A DNA stretch of 64,000 bases from Betaproteobacteria bacterium RIFCSPLOWO2_12_FULL_68_20 (GCA_001770655.1 MERQ01000068.1:44661-108660); one strand, 5' to 3'; positions 34,963 through 45,385 are shown, counted from the stretch's first letter. Numbers and translations: made by a program. The notes: generated by a model not told the origin, from the sequence alone.

Positions 34963-35778
34963 ATGGCCTCCCCCCCTCCGTTCGTGCTCACCTTCGCCGC
35001 CTCCGATCCGACCGGCGGCGCAGGGCTGCAGGCGGATCTCCTGACGCTCGCCGGCATGGGATGCCATCCGCTGTCGGTCGTCACCGCGCTCACGGTGCAG
35101 GACACGCACGGCGTCGAGGACCTGCTGCCGGTCCAGGCCGAATGGGTGAGCGAGCAGGCGCGGCACGTGCTCCAGGACATTTCCGTCGCCGCGTTCAAGC
35201 TCGGCGTGCTCGGCTCAGCGCCGAACGTCGCCGCGGTCGCCGAGATCCTTTCCGAGCATCCGCAGGCCCCGGTGATCCTCGACCCGGTGCTCGCCTCGGG
35301 GCGCGGCGATCCGCTCGCGAGCGCGCAGATAGTGGCGGCGCTGCGCGAGCTCATCGTGCCGCAGGCCACCGTCGTCACGCCGAACAGCCTCGAGGCGCGG
35401 CGCCTCGCCGCGATGGAAAACGACGACGAGCCGGATCTCGACGAATGCGCCCGGCGGCTGCTTGCGCTCGGCTGCGAATACGTGCTCGTCACCGGCGCGC
35501 ATGAGGCGACAGACGAGGTGATCAATACGCTCTACGGCGCCCGCGGCGTGGTGCGCGAGGACCGCTGGGAGCGGCTGCCCGGCGCCTACCACGGCTCGGG
35601 CTGCACGCTCTCGTCGGCGATCGCCGCCGCGCTCGCGAACGGGCGCGCGGTGCCGGAAGCGGTACGCGACGCCCAGGAGTACACCTGGCAGGCGCTCGCC
35701 GCCGGTTTTCGCGCGGGCGCAGGGCAACTGCTTCCCGACCGCTTCTTCTGGGCGCGCGAGCTGGAAAGCGAGCGATGA
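34963..35778 (+). CDS. thiD: Hydroxymethylpyrimidine/phosphomethylpyrimidine kinase
   Basis: A 271-residue ribokinase-fold enzyme that phosphorylates HMP twice for thiamine synthesis. [20 protein letters not shown] is the substrate loop, [16 protein letters not shown] follows, [13 protein letters not shown] is typical, and [14 protein letters not shown] is the anion-hole motif. It overlaps thiE by four bases (ATGA), so the two are coupled. The start region overlaps the divergent promoter space of the rubredoxin gene, only 36 bases long. Confidence 0.95.
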   Translation: MASPPPFVLTFAASDPTGGAGLQADLLTLAGMGCHPLSVVTALTVQDTHGVEDLLPVQAEWVSEQARHVLQDISVAAFKLGVLGSAPNVAAVAEILSEHPQAPVILDPVLASGRGDPLASAQIVAALRELIVPQATVVTPNSLEARRLAAMENDDEPDLDECARRLLALGCEYVLVTGAHEATDEVINTLYGARGVVREDRWERLPGAYHGSGCTLSSAIAAALANGRAVPEAVRDAQEYTWQALAAGFRAGAGQLLPDRFFWARELESER

Positions 35779-36398
35779 GGCTGCGCGGGCTGTACGCGAT
35801 CACGCCCGACAACGCGGACAGCGCGGCGCTGATCGAAAAGGCGCGGCAGGCGCTCGAAGGCGGAATCGCGCTGCTGCAATACAGGAACAAGCTCGCAGGG
35901 CCGGCGCAGCGGCTCGCCGAGGCCAAGGAACTCGCGCTGCTGGCGCGTCGCCATGGCGTCCCGTTCATCGTCAACGACGAAGTCGAGCTCGCGCTCGCCG
36001 CGGGCGCCGACGGCGCGCACCTGGGGAGCGACGACGGCGATCTCGCTGGAGCGCGCGCGCGGCTTGGCGCAAGGCTGCTGGGGGCTTCCTGCCACGCGAG
36101 CCTCGAGGTTGCGGGGGCGGCGGTGCGCGCGGGCGTCGATTACGTGGCGTTCGGCAGCGTGTACCCCTCCCCGACCAAGCCCGGCGCGGTGCGCGCGCCG
36201 CTCGCGCTGTTCGGCGAGGCGCGCGCGTTCGGCGTGCCGCTCGCCGCGATCGGCGGCATCACGCTCGAGCGCGCGCCCGAGGTCCTGCGCGCGGGGGCCG
36301 ACCTGCTCGCGGTGATCTCGGACCTGTTTGATGCAACCGACATCGCTGCCCGCGCGCGCGAGTACGACAGGCTTTTCTCTCATGCCGTCGCGCAGTGA
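35775..36398 (+). CDS. thiE: Thiamine-phosphate synthase
   Basis: A 207-residue TIM-barrel enzyme that joins HMP-PP and thiazole phosphate. [20 protein letters not shown] opens it; [10 protein letters not shown] contains the substrate Gln-Tyr-Arg region; [20 protein letters not shown] and [20 protein letters not shown] are the phosphate-binding parts. It begins in the thiD stop and its end overlaps the hemL start by 17 bases. Confidence 0.95.
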   Translation: MRLRGLYAITPDNADSAALIEKARQALEGGIALLQYRNKLAGPAQRLAEAKELALLARRHGVPFIVNDEVELALAAGADGAHLGSDDGDLAGARARLGARLLGASCHASLEVAGAAVRAGVDYVAFGSVYPSPTKPGAVRAPLALFGEARAFGVPLAAIGGITLERAPEVLRAGADLLAVISDLFDATDIAARAREYDRLFSHAVAQ

Positions 36399-37659
36399 AT
36401 CGCTCTACGAGCGGGCGCTGAAGCGCATTCCCGCGGGAGTGAACTCTCCGGTGCGCGCCTTTCGGGCGGTGGGCGGGACGCCGCTCTTTTTCGAGCGTGC
36501 CTCGGGCGCCTATCTCTGGGACGTGGACGGCCGGCGCTACATCGACTACGTCGGCTCCTGGGGACCGATGGTCGCCGGGCACACGCACCCGGCGGTGGTC
36601 GAGGCGGTGCAGGAAGCCGCCTCGCGCGCGCTTTCCTTCGGCGCACCGACCGAGGCCGAGGTCGAGCTCGCCGAGGCGATCTGCCGCCTGGTCCCTTCGA
36701 TCGAGCTGGTGCGCCTCGTCTCCTCGGGCACCGAGGCGACGATGACGGCGATCCGCCTGGCGCGCGGCTTCACCGGCAGGAGCCTGATCGTCAAGTTCGA
36801 GGGCTGCTACCACGGCCACGCCGACGCGTTGCTCGTCAAGGCCGGCTCCGGCGCGCTGACGTTCGGAAATCCGAGCTCGGCCGGCGTACCCGCCGAAGTG
36901 GCCGCGCAAACAATCGTCCTCGATTACAACGACGCGCAAGGGGTGCGGAAGCTGTTCGATTCGCGCGGCGCGCAGATCGCCGGGGTTATCGTCGAGCCGG
37001 TGGCAGGCAACATGAACCTTGTGCTCCCTGCCCCGGGTTTCCTCGAGGCGCTGCGCGGCGAATGCACGAAGCATGGCGCGATGCTGATCTTGGACGAGGT
37101 CATGACGGGCTTTCGCGTCGCCCTCGGCGGCGCGCAGCAGCGCTTCGGCATCCGGCCGGATCTCACCACGCTCGGGAAGGTGATCGGCGGCGGGCTGCCG
37201 CTCGGCGCCGCGGGCGGCAGGCGCGAAATCATGGAACAAATCGCCCCGCTCGGCCCGGTGTACCAGGCCGGCACGCTGTCGGGAAATCCGCTTGCGGTTG
37301 CGGCCGGACTGGCGACGCTAAAGCTTGTGGAGGCGCCGGAATTTCAGGAGCATGTTTCCGGTGTTACTCAGGAATTGATTCACGGGCTGAAGGATGAAGC
37401 CCGGAGAGCCAAGATCTCCTTCTCTGCCCAGTCGATCGGCAGCATGTTCGGCCTGTATTTCCGTGCTTCGCCGCCTACCAGCTTCGCCGAAGTGATGCAG
37501 TGTGACCGCGAGCGCTTCAACAAGTTTTTCCACGCCATGCTGGATCGTGGCGTTTACCTCGCGCCATCGGCCTACGAGGCGGGATTTGTCTCGGCCGCCC
37601 ACGGTGCTGCGGAGATAGACGCGACACTGGCCGCTGCGCGCGAGGCGTTCAAGGACTAG
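36382..37659 (+). CDS. hemL: Glutamate-1-semialdehyde 2,1-aminomutase
   Basis: A 425-residue PLP enzyme making 5-aminolevulinate, the first committed heme precursor. The PLP lysine is Lys266 in [33 protein letters not shown] and [13 protein letters not shown] are conserved, and [14 protein letters not shown] is near the C-terminal part. I start at [19 protein letters not shown]. Base composition and codon use change at about position 37300 (residue 306): the last 120 codons use many more A/T third positions than the first 300, and the same character continues in the next gene. The protein itself is intact. Confidence 0.96.
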   Translation: MPSRSESLYERALKRIPAGVNSPVRAFRAVGGTPLFFERASGAYLWDVDGRRYIDYVGSWGPMVAGHTHPAVVEAVQEAASRALSFGAPTEAEVELAEAICRLVPSIELVRLVSSGTEATMTAIRLARGFTGRSLIVKFEGCYHGHADALLVKAGSGALTFGNPSSAGVPAEVAAQTIVLDYNDAQGVRKLFDSRGAQIAGVIVEPVAGNMNLVLPAPGFLEALRGECTKHGAMLILDEVMTGFRVALGGAQQRFGIRPDLTTLGKVIGGGLPLGAAGGRREIMEQIAPLGPVYQAGTLSGNPLAVAAGLATLKLVEAPEFQEHVSGVTQELIHGLKDEARRAKISFSAQSIGSMFGLYFRASPPTSFAEVMQCDRERFNKFFHAMLDRGVYLAPSAYEAGFVSAAHGAAEIDATLAAAREAFKD

Positions 37660-38882
37660 CGCGCGTCGGCGGCGGGAAGCGGCTTGAAGTGCTTGCTTAG
37701 CGCGATCCCCTGACGTTGGTAGGACGAGTTCGCGGTGCTGCCGTAGAGCCGTGCCGGCGGTGCCATCAGAAGTTCATATGCCAGCCGGCCGACCACCTGA
37801 CCGTGTTCAATTACGAACGGGACTTCAAAGGATCGAACTTCGAGAACGGCCCGCGACCCCTCCCCTCCTGCATCGGGATGACCAAAACCGGGATCGAAGA
37901 ACCCGGCGTAGTGAACCCGAAAGTCGCCCATCAGCGTATCGAAGGCAAGCATCTCGGCCGCATGCGTCGGTGGAACATTCACGGCTTCCCGTGACGCAAG
38001 AATGTAAAAGTCCGCCGGGTCCAGTACCAATCCGCCGCGACGAGGCGCATGGACTGGCTCCCAATAGTCAAGCACGTCGTAGTGCCGCACCTTGTCGATA
38101 TCGATCAGCCCGGCGTGGCTCCTCGCCTTGTAGCCGATGATGCCTCCCGAATTGTCCCCCTGCACATCCACCGTAACCGGAACGCCATCGCGGATATCGT
38201 TGCCGCTGATCGATGCCACAACCTTGTGCTCTTCCAGAAGGCGTCTCATCGCCGTGTCGCTGCTAGGCGGATTGCCGCGGCGTATGCGAATCTGGTTCAA
38301 CCTGGATCCTTTGCGTACCAGGACGCTGAAAGTCCGCGGCGATACCTCTGCGTAGAGAGGGCCGTTGTACCCTTCACGGACACGATCGAATTCCGTGCCG
38401 TAGTCGGTGATAAGCCGGGTAAAAATGTCCAGCCGGCCTGTGGAACTCTTGGGATTGCCCATCGCGGACGTGCGTTTCCTCAGCGACAAGCCCTCGAGCA
38501 GCGGAACGATGTAGACGCAACCGCGCTCGAGCACGCCGCCGTTGGTGATGTCCATCTTGTGCATCGCGAGGTCTTCGAGTCTCTGTTCGACCGTCGCATC
38601 TTTCCCGGGAAGGAAACTGGCACGCACCCGGTACGCGGCCGACCCCAGCCGGAGGTCGAGGCTGGCCGGCTGATATTGGTCGTCCTGGATCGGCTCCAGG
38701 AAACGAATTTCCCTGGTTACCCTGACTTGGCGCTCCAACTCCTGCGACGGCAATATCCCGGTCGTGCGAACCGCCTCGTCCGAGTCGTCTTGCGTTCCGC
38801 CACGGACGCCTTCCGGCGCCCGCGCGTCATTGATTTGCGCCGCTTGGGTCAACAAATCGTCTGAGGCGTTCACGGATTTCAA
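37656..38882 (-). CDS. 2'-deoxycytidine 5'-triphosphate deaminase, long type (DCD_N family)
   Basis: A 408-residue protein that matches the long two-half dCTP deaminases known mainly in alphaproteobacteria; it converts dCTP to dUTP for dTTP synthesis. Segments include [80 protein letters not shown] and [16 protein letters not shown]. The order DLRLG ... [11 protein letters not shown] ... [14 protein letters not shown] fits duplicated dUTPase folds. Its codons are much more A/T-ending than those of most neighbours. It converges with hemL with a four-base overlap. Horizontal gain is likely. Confidence 0.88.
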   Translation of the reverse strand: MKSVNASDDLLTQAAQINDARAPEGVRGGTQDDSDEAVRTTGILPSQELERQVRVTREIRFLEPIQDDQYQPASLDLRLGSAAYRVRASFLPGKDATVEQRLEDLAMHKMDITNGGVLERGCVYIVPLLEGLSLRKRTSAMGNPKSSTGRLDIFTRLITDYGTEFDRVREGYNGPLYAEVSPRTFSVLVRKGSRLNQIRIRRGNPPSSDTAMRRLLEEHKVVASISGNDIRDGVPVTVDVQGDNSGGIIGYKARSHAGLIDIDKVRHYDVLDYWEPVHAPRRGGLVLDPADFYILASREAVNVPPTHAAEMLAFDTLMGDFRVHYAGFFDPGFGHPDAGGEGSRAVLEVRSFEVPFVIEHGQVVGRLAYELLMAPPARLYGSTANSSYQRQGIALSKHFKPLPAADAR

Positions 38883-38976
38883 GCTCGTAGTATGTAGTTT
38901 ATCGCTTTCAGACCACGGAAATCAGGGCGGGCGACAGGCGGGGCGGCATGGGCTCTGCTGCCCCGGGAACCAGGCG

Positions 38977-40419
38977 CTAGACCAGGATCAGCGTCGCCAA
39001 CCCGAGAAAAATGAAGAATCCGCCCGAGTCGGTGCAGGCGGTGACCAGCACCGACGAGCCGACCGCCGGATCCTTTCCGAAGCGCGCGCGCAGCCACGGG
39101 ATCGCCACGCCCATCAGCGCGGCGAGCACGAGGGTGAGGATCATGGCGAGCGCCATCACGCCGCCGAGCGCCACGTTCTTGTAGAGCGCGTAGGCGATCA
39201 CGCCGAGCAGCGTGCCCCACACCACGCCGTTCAGGAGCGCCACGCCGAGCTCCTTGGCGAGCAGCTTCGCCCAGTAGGCGGCCTGGATCTGCCCGAGGGC
39301 GAGCGCGCGCACGATCATGGTGATGGTTTGATTGCCGGAATTTCCGCCGATACCGGCGACGATCGGCATCAGCGCGGCGAGCGCCACCAGACGCTCGATC
39401 GAGCCCTCGAACGCGCCGATGACACGCGAGGCGATGAAGGCGGTCACCAGGTTGATGGCGAGCCACGACCAGCGGTTCTTGAAGCTGTTCAACACCGGCG
39501 CGAAGATGTCCTCCTCCTCGCGCAGCCCTCCTTCGGCGAGCTGCGCCTGCGCGCTCTTCTGCCGTATGTAGTCCACCACGGTGCTCACCGTCAGGCGGCC
39601 GAGCAGGCGGTTGCGCACGTCCACCACCGGCGCCGAGACCAGGTTGTATCGTTCGAACGCGCTCGCCGCGTCCTCGGCCCCGTCTTCGGGATGCAGCTCC
39701 ACGCGCTCGGGCACCATGACGCGTCCCACCTCGAGCGCGAGGTCGGACACGATGAGGCGCGACAGCGGCAGCGTCCCGAGCAGCCCCTGCGCGCGGTCCA
39801 CCACGAACAGCTGGTCGGTATGGTCGGGCAGGCTCTCCATGCGCCGCAGCTCGCCGGTGACGGCCTCGAGCGTCACATCCTCGCGCACCGTGATCATCTC
39901 GAAGTCCATCAGCGCGCCGACGGTGCCCTCGGCATATGAGAGCGCGGCGCGCATGCGCTCGCGCTCCTCGAGCGGCAGGGCCTGCACCACCGCCTCGAGC
40001 ACGTCGGCAGGCAGATCGGGCGCGAGGTCCGCAAGCTGGTCGGCCTCCAGGGTGCCGGCCGCTGCGACCAGCTCCCTCGGGTCCATGGCCGCGATGAGCG
40101 ACTCGCGCACCGCGTCCGACACCTCGAGCAGGATCTCGCCGTCGCGGTCTGCCTTGACCAGGTCCCACACGGCGAGCCGCTCCTCGAGCGGCAGCGCCTC
40201 CAGGATGTAGGCGATGTCGGCGGCGTGGAGCTTGTCGAGCTTCGTGCGCAGCTCGGTGAGGTGTTGCTTGTGGACGAGCTGCTCGACGAGCGCGTGCTTC
40301 GCCATTTCCTGGCGACCGACGAGCGTCTCGACCACCTTCTGGCGGCGCAGCAGTTCCTGCACTTCGTGCAGGTTCCCCTGCAGGTCCTCGGTTTCAAGGC
40401 GCGTGAGCGCTTCGGCCAT
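38977..40419 (-). CDS. mgtE: Magnesium transporter MgtE
   Basis: A 480-residue magnesium channel. The N-terminal superhelical MgtE domain (about 30-135: ALVEQLVHKQHLTELRTKLD, HAADIAYILEALPLEERL) is followed by two CBS domains (about 135-255) and five transmembrane helices. The pore region is near GNSGNQTITMIVRALALGQI and TACTDSGGFFIFLG. The start at 40419 (MAEALTRLETEDLQG) fits family N-termini. The 94-base gap on its downstream side holds no gene. Confidence 0.93.
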   Translation of the reverse strand: MAEALTRLETEDLQGNLHEVQELLRRQKVVETLVGRQEMAKHALVEQLVHKQHLTELRTKLDKLHAADIAYILEALPLEERLAVWDLVKADRDGEILLEVSDAVRESLIAAMDPRELVAAAGTLEADQLADLAPDLPADVLEAVVQALPLEERERMRAALSYAEGTVGALMDFEMITVREDVTLEAVTGELRRMESLPDHTDQLFVVDRAQGLLGTLPLSRLIVSDLALEVGRVMVPERVELHPEDGAEDAASAFERYNLVSAPVVDVRNRLLGRLTVSTVVDYIRQKSAQAQLAEGGLREEEDIFAPVLNSFKNRWSWLAINLVTAFIASRVIGAFEGSIERLVALAALMPIVAGIGGNSGNQTITMIVRALALGQIQAAYWAKLLAKELGVALLNGVVWGTLLGVIAYALYKNVALGGVMALAMILTLVLAALMGVAIPWLRARFGKDPAVGSSVLVTACTDSGGFFIFLGLATLILV

Positions 40420-40471
40420 GGGCCGAAGCCTACCCGAGCGCCGCGACAAACGGGCGGGCGCGGCCGGGAAT

Positions 40472-41179
40472 CTACGGGATCTGCGCCGCGCCCATGCGGG
40501 CAAGAATGGTCGCGACCCGCCCGGCGAGATACGGCGTGATGCGGCCGCGCGCGTAGCTGCGGGGACTGGGCAGGATGGCGGCGAGCCACGCCGCCTGCTC
40601 GGGCCCGAGCGCGGCGGCAGGAATGCCGAAGTGGTAGCGCGCCGCCGCTTCGGCGCCGAACACGCCGTCGCCCCATTCCGCGACGTTCAGGTACAGCTCG
40701 AGGATGCGGCGCTTGGAGAGCGTGCGCTCGAGCATCCAGGTGATCGCCGCCTCCTGGGCTTTGCGCGCCCAGGAACGCTCGCCCGAGAGGAACAGGTTCT
40801 TGGCGAGCTGCTGGCTGATGGTGGAGGCCCCCGCCACGATCCTGCCGCGGCGCTCGTTCTTCGCCATTGCCTTCTGGATCGCCTCCCAGTCGAAGCCCTC
40901 GTGGTCGAGGAATTTCGCGTCCTCGGCGGCGACCACGGCGCGCTTCAGGTGCGCCGAGATCCGGTCGTAGGACGCCCACTGCCTCCTGGTCTGCGCCCTC
41001 GGGTCCCTGGCGCGCAGCGCCTCCAGGCGCCGCTCCATGAACGCCGTCGACGACGGGTCGACCGCGCTCCAGTAGACGATGTGCGCGAAGAACCAAAGCT
41101 GGAGCAGCACCACCACCGCGACGAGCGTGCCGAGCGCGTAGCAGAACGCCTTCCACGCGACCAGCAGCGCCCGCAGCAT
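40472..41179 (-). CDS. mtgA: Monofunctional peptidoglycan glycosyltransferase
   Basis: A 235-residue enzyme with one N-terminal membrane anchor (AWKAFCYALGTLVAVVVLLQ) and a GT51 domain that polymerises lipid II. The catalytic Glu lies in VVAAEDAKFLDHEGFDWEAI, followed by GASTISQQLAKNLFLSGERS, then LSKRRILELYLNVAEWGDGV and FGIPAAALGPEQAAWLAAIL. I start at MLRALLVAWK (41177-41179). Two bases separate it from the aroE stop upstream. Confidence 0.95.
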   Translation of the reverse strand: MLRALLVAWKAFCYALGTLVAVVVLLQLWFFAHIVYWSAVDPSSTAFMERRLEALRARDPRAQTRRQWASYDRISAHLKRAVVAAEDAKFLDHEGFDWEAIQKAMAKNERRGRIVAGASTISQQLAKNLFLSGERSWARKAQEAAITWMLERTLSKRRILELYLNVAEWGDGVFGAEAAARYHFGIPAAALGPEQAAWLAAILPSPRSYARGRITPYLAGRVATILARMGAAQIP

Positions 41180-41181
41180 GC

Positions 41182-41982
41182 CTATCGGCCGCGCAGCTTC
41201 GCCAGCACCGGCGCCGTGTCGGGGCGAACGCCGCGCCACACAAGGAACGACTCCGCAGCCTGCTCGACGAGCATGCCCAGGCCATCGCTGGCGCGTGCGC
41301 CTGCGGCGCGCGCCATGGCGAGAAACGGCGTGTCGCGCCCGTAGAGCATGTCGTAGGCGAGGCACCCGTCCCGGAACACCGACCGCGGCAGCGCCGGCGC
41401 CTCGTTCGAGAGGCCGGCGGAGGTGGCGTTCACCACCAGCTCGAAGGCCTCGCCCGCGAGCCCGTCGTAGCCGCAGCCGTGGACGCCCGCGAACCGCGCG
41501 GCGAGCGCGCGCGCTTTCGTGGCGGTGCGGTTGGCGACGACCAGGCGTGCCGCGCCCGCGGCGAGCAGCGGCTCGACCACCCCGCGCGCCGCCCCGCCCG
41601 CACCGGCGAGGAGCACACGCTTGCCGCCGAGCGAAAAACCGAGGTTCGCCTCGAGATCGCGCACCAGTCCCGCCCCGTCGGTGTTGTCGCCGTAGGGCGC
41701 CGCGCGTTCGAGCACGAGCGTGTTGACCGCCTCGGCCGCACGCGCCCTGGAGCTCGAATCCGCGCAGTAGCGAAACGCTTCCTCCTTGAACGGCAGCGTG
41801 ACGTTCAGCCCCTTGCCGCCGGAAGCGCGGAATTCCTCCACCGCGCGCGCGAAGCCGTCGAGCGGCGCCTCGATTTGGCCGTATTCGATCGCCTGCCCGG
41901 TCGCGCGCGCGAACTCGGCGTGGATCCAGGGCGATCTTGAGTGCGCGACCGGGTTGCCGATGACCGCGTAGCGGTCGGTCAT
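41182..41982 (-). CDS. aroE: Shikimate 5-dehydrogenase
   Basis: A 266-residue NADPH-dependent enzyme of the shikimate pathway. It starts MTDRYAVIGNPVAHSRSPWI with the shikimate-binding SxS motif. The catalytic lysine and GKGLNVTLPFKEEAF are conserved; NTDGAGLVRDL has the Asp of the active site; LLAGAGGAARGVVEPL is the nucleotide-binding loop. The start overlaps the stop of the TonB-like gene by four bases. Confidence 0.96.
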   Translation of the reverse strand: MTDRYAVIGNPVAHSRSPWIHAEFARATGQAIEYGQIEAPLDGFARAVEEFRASGGKGLNVTLPFKEEAFRYCADSSSRARAAEAVNTLVLERAAPYGDNTDGAGLVRDLEANLGFSLGGKRVLLAGAGGAARGVVEPLLAAGAARLVVANRTATKARALAARFAGVHGCGYDGLAGEAFELVVNATSAGLSNEAPALPRSVFRDGCLAYDMLYGRDTPFLAMARAAGARASDGLGMLVEQAAESFLVWRGVRPDTAPVLAKLRGR

Positions 41983-42896
41983 TCGGTCCAGATCTTGTCG
42001 CCGCGACCGAAGAACCAGGTGCGGGTGATGACCAGCAGGTCGGTGTCGCGCCGGATCTCGGGCGGAAACCCCGCGTAGGGCGAGGCCATGCGCACGATCT
42101 TGAACGCCGCCGCGTCGAGCACCGGCAGGCCCGAGGAGCGGTCGAGCTCCACCGACTCGACCGTGCCGTCGGGCCCGATGGTGACCGTGAGGCGCAGGTT
42201 GCCGTAGAGCTTGCCGCGCGCCTCGGGCGGGTAGTTGAGCGTGCCGATGCGCTCGACCTTCATGCGCCAGTCCTCCTCGTACTGCGCGAAGCGGTACTCG
42301 GTGGCGCGGGCGCCGATGAATTTCTTGCGCGGGCGCTTCTGGTATTCCTCGATCTGCCTGTCGATCTGGGCCTGCAGCCGCATCGCGGCGAGCGAAAGAT
42401 CGGCGAGGTCGCGCCCGCTCGGCTTCGGCGTCGCTTCCTCCGCTGGCGCCTGGCGCGGCGTCTCGACCGGCACGCTGGAGCGCGTCTGGCGAGACTGCGC
42501 GAGCAGTCGCTGCTGCCGCGCCTCGAGCTGCTGCACGCGGCGGCTCGCCTCGGCGAGGTCCCTGCCGGGATTGCGCGGCGCCGTCACCGGCAAAGGTGTC
42601 GTCGCGCGGCGGCGCTGGTCGACATTGCCGCCGCGATCGAGGTTCGCCTGCGCGAGCATCTCGGCCTTCGACGGCTTCTCGCGCGTCTTCGCGTTCACCA
42701 GCACCACTTCGAGCGGCTGGTTGGCGAAGCGCCGGTGCAGCGCGTCCGGAAACTTGAACTGGATCGAGAGCAGCACCCCGTGCAGCAGGATCGAGATCCC
42801 GACCGCCATCCCGAGCACGCGGTCCCTGGATTCGAGGCCGAGCCCCCGGTGCGCCGTCGCGGTCCGCAGCACGCCGTTCGCTATCGCTCCCTGCAA
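41979..42896 (-). CDS. TonB-like protein with N-terminal anchor and TonB C-terminal domain
   Basis: A 305-residue protein. After a short cytoplasmic stretch, a single hydrophobic helix (about 29-45: LGMAVGISILLHGVLLSIQF) anchors it. A charged and coiled-coil linker (about 75-200: EASRRVQQLEARQQRLLAQS) spans the periplasm. The C-terminal TonB domain (about 205-305) contains RIGTLNYPPEARGKLYGNLR and SGLPVLDAAAFKIVRMASPY. ExbB/ExbD genes are not beside it. It may energise an outer membrane receptor or belong to the TonB-like proteins often encoded before aroE. Confidence 0.87.
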   Translation of the reverse strand: MQGAIANGVLRTATAHRGLGLESRDRVLGMAVGISILLHGVLLSIQFKFPDALHRRFANQPLEVVLVNAKTREKPSKAEMLAQANLDRGGNVDQRRRATTPLPVTAPRNPGRDLAEASRRVQQLEARQQRLLAQSRQTRSSVPVETPRQAPAEEATPKPSGRDLADLSLAAMRLQAQIDRQIEEYQKRPRKKFIGARATEYRFAQYEEDWRMKVERIGTLNYPPEARGKLYGNLRLTVTIGPDGTVESVELDRSSGLPVLDAAAFKIVRMASPYAGFPPEIRRDTDLLVITRTWFFGRGDKIWTE

Positions 42897-42932
42897 AATC
42901 GCTTTACCTCAGATGGGCAAGCCATTCATATT

Positions 42933-44819
42933 CTAGGCTTTCTGCTGCGGATCTGCCGCGTCCTCGAGGAGCGGCGCGCTGCCTCCGAGCGCTTCGCGGT
43001 ACACGCAGGCGATCGAGCGCTCGAGCAGGTCGACCTCCTTCACCTCGAGGCGCACGCGCGTGCCGGGTTCCAGCTCCGGCAGCGACGGCACGCGTGCGGT
43101 GAGCGGAAGGCCTTCGATGCGCACGACATTGTCGCGCAGCACCAGCGCCTCGGCGGTGTGAATTTTTTCCTGCAACAGCCAGCGCAGGCACCAGAACGTC
43201 TCCATCGCGCGCTGGTGCTCGTCGTAGCGCGCGTAGGTCACCTCGAACGCGCGCATCGCCGTGAGCAGCGCGTCCGAATTGCGCGCGAACGGTGCGCGGG
43301 CGCCCGAGAGCGCCGCGGCGAGCTGCCACTGGTTCACCAGGTCCACGTAGCGGCGCAGCGGCGAGGTGGTCCAGGCGTAGCACGCAACGCCCAGCCCATC
43401 GTGCGCCTCGGGATGAACGCTCAGTCTGACCTTGCCCGTGGACTGCACGCGGTAGATCGCCGCGACGTCGCGCTCGGCGAGCAGCTCTCCCCAGGCGGTG
43501 TTGGCAAGGATCATCAGCTCGGCGACCAGCTTGTCGAGCGGCGCGCCGCGCTTGCGCCGCACGATGCGCACGCGGCCGTCCTCGACGAAGAAGCTGAAGT
43601 CGAGCGCCCGGGCGAGCGCGGCCGGTTTGCCGCGCCTCGCCTCGAGCGCAACCGCGAGCCGCCACAGCGAGCGCAATTCATCCTCGAACGGCAGGCCTGC
43701 GACCTGGCCCGATTCGAAGCGCTCGTTCAGCGCGTCGTACTGCGCGTGCCTGAGGTTGGCGGCGATTTTCACGCGCTCCAGGCGCGTGGTGCGGCCGCGC
43801 ACCGCCCAGTCGCGCTCCGCGACGTCGAGGTAAAGGGACACCGCGGGCTGCGCCGCGCCGTGATCGAGCGAGAAGCGCTCGATCACGTCCTGCGGAAGCA
43901 TGGTGAACTTGCGCCCCGGCATGTACGCTGTCGAGAGGCGCTCGCGCGCGATCGCGTCAAGCGGCGAGCCGGGCGCGAAGCCGAGCGCCGGCGCGGCGAT
44001 GTGGATGCCGACGCGCAGCCCGCCCCCCGGGACGCGCTGCACCGAGAATGCGTCGTCGATCTCGGTGGTGCCGACCTCGTCCAGGCTGAAAGCCTCGGCG
44101 CCGGCGAGCGGCAGCTCCTGGGGCTGGCGCGGCGGCTCGTGCGGCGGGAAGCGCGTGCCGCGCGGAAAGAACTCGTGCAGGAACCTGCCGAGATGGTACT
44201 CGTGCGGGTCGGGCAGCAGCCCGCAGCGCTCGAAAAGCCGCGCCGGGGTAAGGCCCGCCGTCTTGCAGGCCTGCTCGAACGCCCTGGTTTCTGGCTTTGC
44301 GCGGTCCGGCGCATAGAGCAACTCGTCCTTGAGCGCCGCCAGCTCGGCCGGGCATTCGAATCGCGCAAGCGCCCCCGTCCAAGCGCCGATTTGCTCCTGC
44401 ACGCGCCGTTTCTTCTCCACGCTCGCGAGCGCGAGCTTCAAGGTCTCGGTCGGCGCCGCCTGGAAGCGCCCCTTGCCGCGGCGGTAGAAATACATCGGCG
44501 CCGAATGCAGCTTCATCAGCACGCCGGCCGCTTCGGTCGGGGTGGGCTCGCCCCCGACGTACTCGCGCGCCAGATCCGCGAAGCCGAACTCCCGGCCGCC
44601 ACAGCACTGCCACAGGAAGTCGGTGTCGAGTCCGGCGGCGAAGCTTTCGGCCGCGGCGAGGAGCTCGGCTCCCGGCGGCCGCTCGAAGGCGAGCAGCACG
44701 TTCGCCGCCTTCACCTTCGAGCGCTTGCCGCGGGGACTTTCGACCTGGAACGAGGCGGCGGACCGCGCAAGCACCGCCCCGACCTTGAGCTCGCCCTCCT
44801 CCTCGTACAGGACGTGCAT
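42933..44819 (-). CDS. RNB-domain (RNase II/R-like) exoribonuclease
   Basis: A 628-residue 3'-5' exoribonuclease. The central RNB domain carries the active-site block SLDEVGTTEIDDAFSVQRV with the Asp residues that bind magnesium, and the ending TSPLRRYVDLVNQWQLAAAL. The N-terminal 200 residues (MHVLYEEEGELKVGAVLARS) hold small cold-shock-like and helical parts. The S1-like end is short. It is shorter than RNase R, which fits the betaproteobacterial RNase II-like family. I start at MHVLYEEEGE (44817-44819). Two bases follow the esterase gene stop. Confidence 0.9.
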   Translation of the reverse strand: MHVLYEEEGELKVGAVLARSAASFQVESPRGKRSKVKAANVLLAFERPPGAELLAAAESFAAGLDTDFLWQCCGGREFGFADLAREYVGGEPTPTEAAGVLMKLHSAPMYFYRRGKGRFQAAPTETLKLALASVEKKRRVQEQIGAWTGALARFECPAELAALKDELLYAPDRAKPETRAFEQACKTAGLTPARLFERCGLLPDPHEYHLGRFLHEFFPRGTRFPPHEPPRQPQELPLAGAEAFSLDEVGTTEIDDAFSVQRVPGGGLRVGIHIAAPALGFAPGSPLDAIARERLSTAYMPGRKFTMLPQDVIERFSLDHGAAQPAVSLYLDVAERDWAVRGRTTRLERVKIAANLRHAQYDALNERFESGQVAGLPFEDELRSLWRLAVALEARRGKPAALARALDFSFFVEDGRVRIVRRKRGAPLDKLVAELMILANTAWGELLAERDVAAIYRVQSTGKVRLSVHPEAHDGLGVACYAWTTSPLRRYVDLVNQWQLAAALSGARAPFARNSDALLTAMRAFEVTYARYDEHQRAMETFWCLRWLLQEKIHTAEALVLRDNVVRIEGLPLTARVPSLPELEPGTRVRLEVKEVDLLERSIACVYREALGGSAPLLEDAADPQQKA

Positions 44820-44821
44820 CC

Positions 44822-45385
44822 TCAGGCCGCGATGCCGGCGAAGCGCAGGATGCGCGGCAGGTGCCCGGGAAAGCTTCTCAGGCTGTGGTCGCCCCCCTCG
44901 ATGACCGCCTGCTCGGCGCCGGCATAGCGTTCGAGCGCACGGCGGTAGTCGAGCACCTCGTCGCCGGTCTCGACGATCAGCAGATAGCGTTCGGGGCTGA
45001 TGCGCGGAACATAGAGCCTCTCCCACTCGCGCAGATGCGCCTCGGTAAGCTCATAGGGCTCCCGGGTGTGCAGGTTCTCTTGCGGGCCGAGCAACGCGCG
45101 CAAGCCGACGTGCGGCGTGATCGCGGGGTTGATGAGGACCGCCCTCGCCGCGCGCTTCTCGACAAGATAGGTGGCGTAGAAGCCGCCCAGCGACGAGCCC
45201 ACGAAGCACAGGTTCTTTTTCCCGGCGATCAGCTTTTCGATTTCCCGGATCGCCTCGGAGGCGAGCGGCGGCAGCGCCGGGCAGGCATAATCGGCCGCAA
45301 GGCCTTTCTGCGCCATGTAGGCCGCGAGCAGCTGCGCCTTGTGCGATTGCGGCGAGGAGTTGAAGCCGTGCAGGTACACGATCAT
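44822..45385 (-). CDS. YqiA-like small esterase
   Basis: A 187-residue alpha/beta hydrolase of the YqiA/YcfP type. It starts MIVYLHGFNSSPQSHKAQLL with the oxyanion HGFNSS segment. The nucleophile elbow is FVGSSLGGFYATYLVEK (Ser in GSSLGG). The acid and base residues are in IVETGDEVLDYRRAL and GGDHSLRSF. Family enzymes hydrolyse short acyl esters in vitro; the cellular substrate is unknown. It overlaps mpl by four bases. Confidence 0.9.
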   Translation of the reverse strand: MIVYLHGFNSSPQSHKAQLLAAYMAQKGLAADYACPALPPLASEAIREIEKLIAGKKNLCFVGSSLGGFYATYLVEKRAARAVLINPAITPHVGLRALLGPQENLHTREPYELTEAHLREWERLYVPRISPERYLLIVETGDEVLDYRRALERYAGAEQAVIEGGDHSLRSFPGHLPRILRFAGIAA

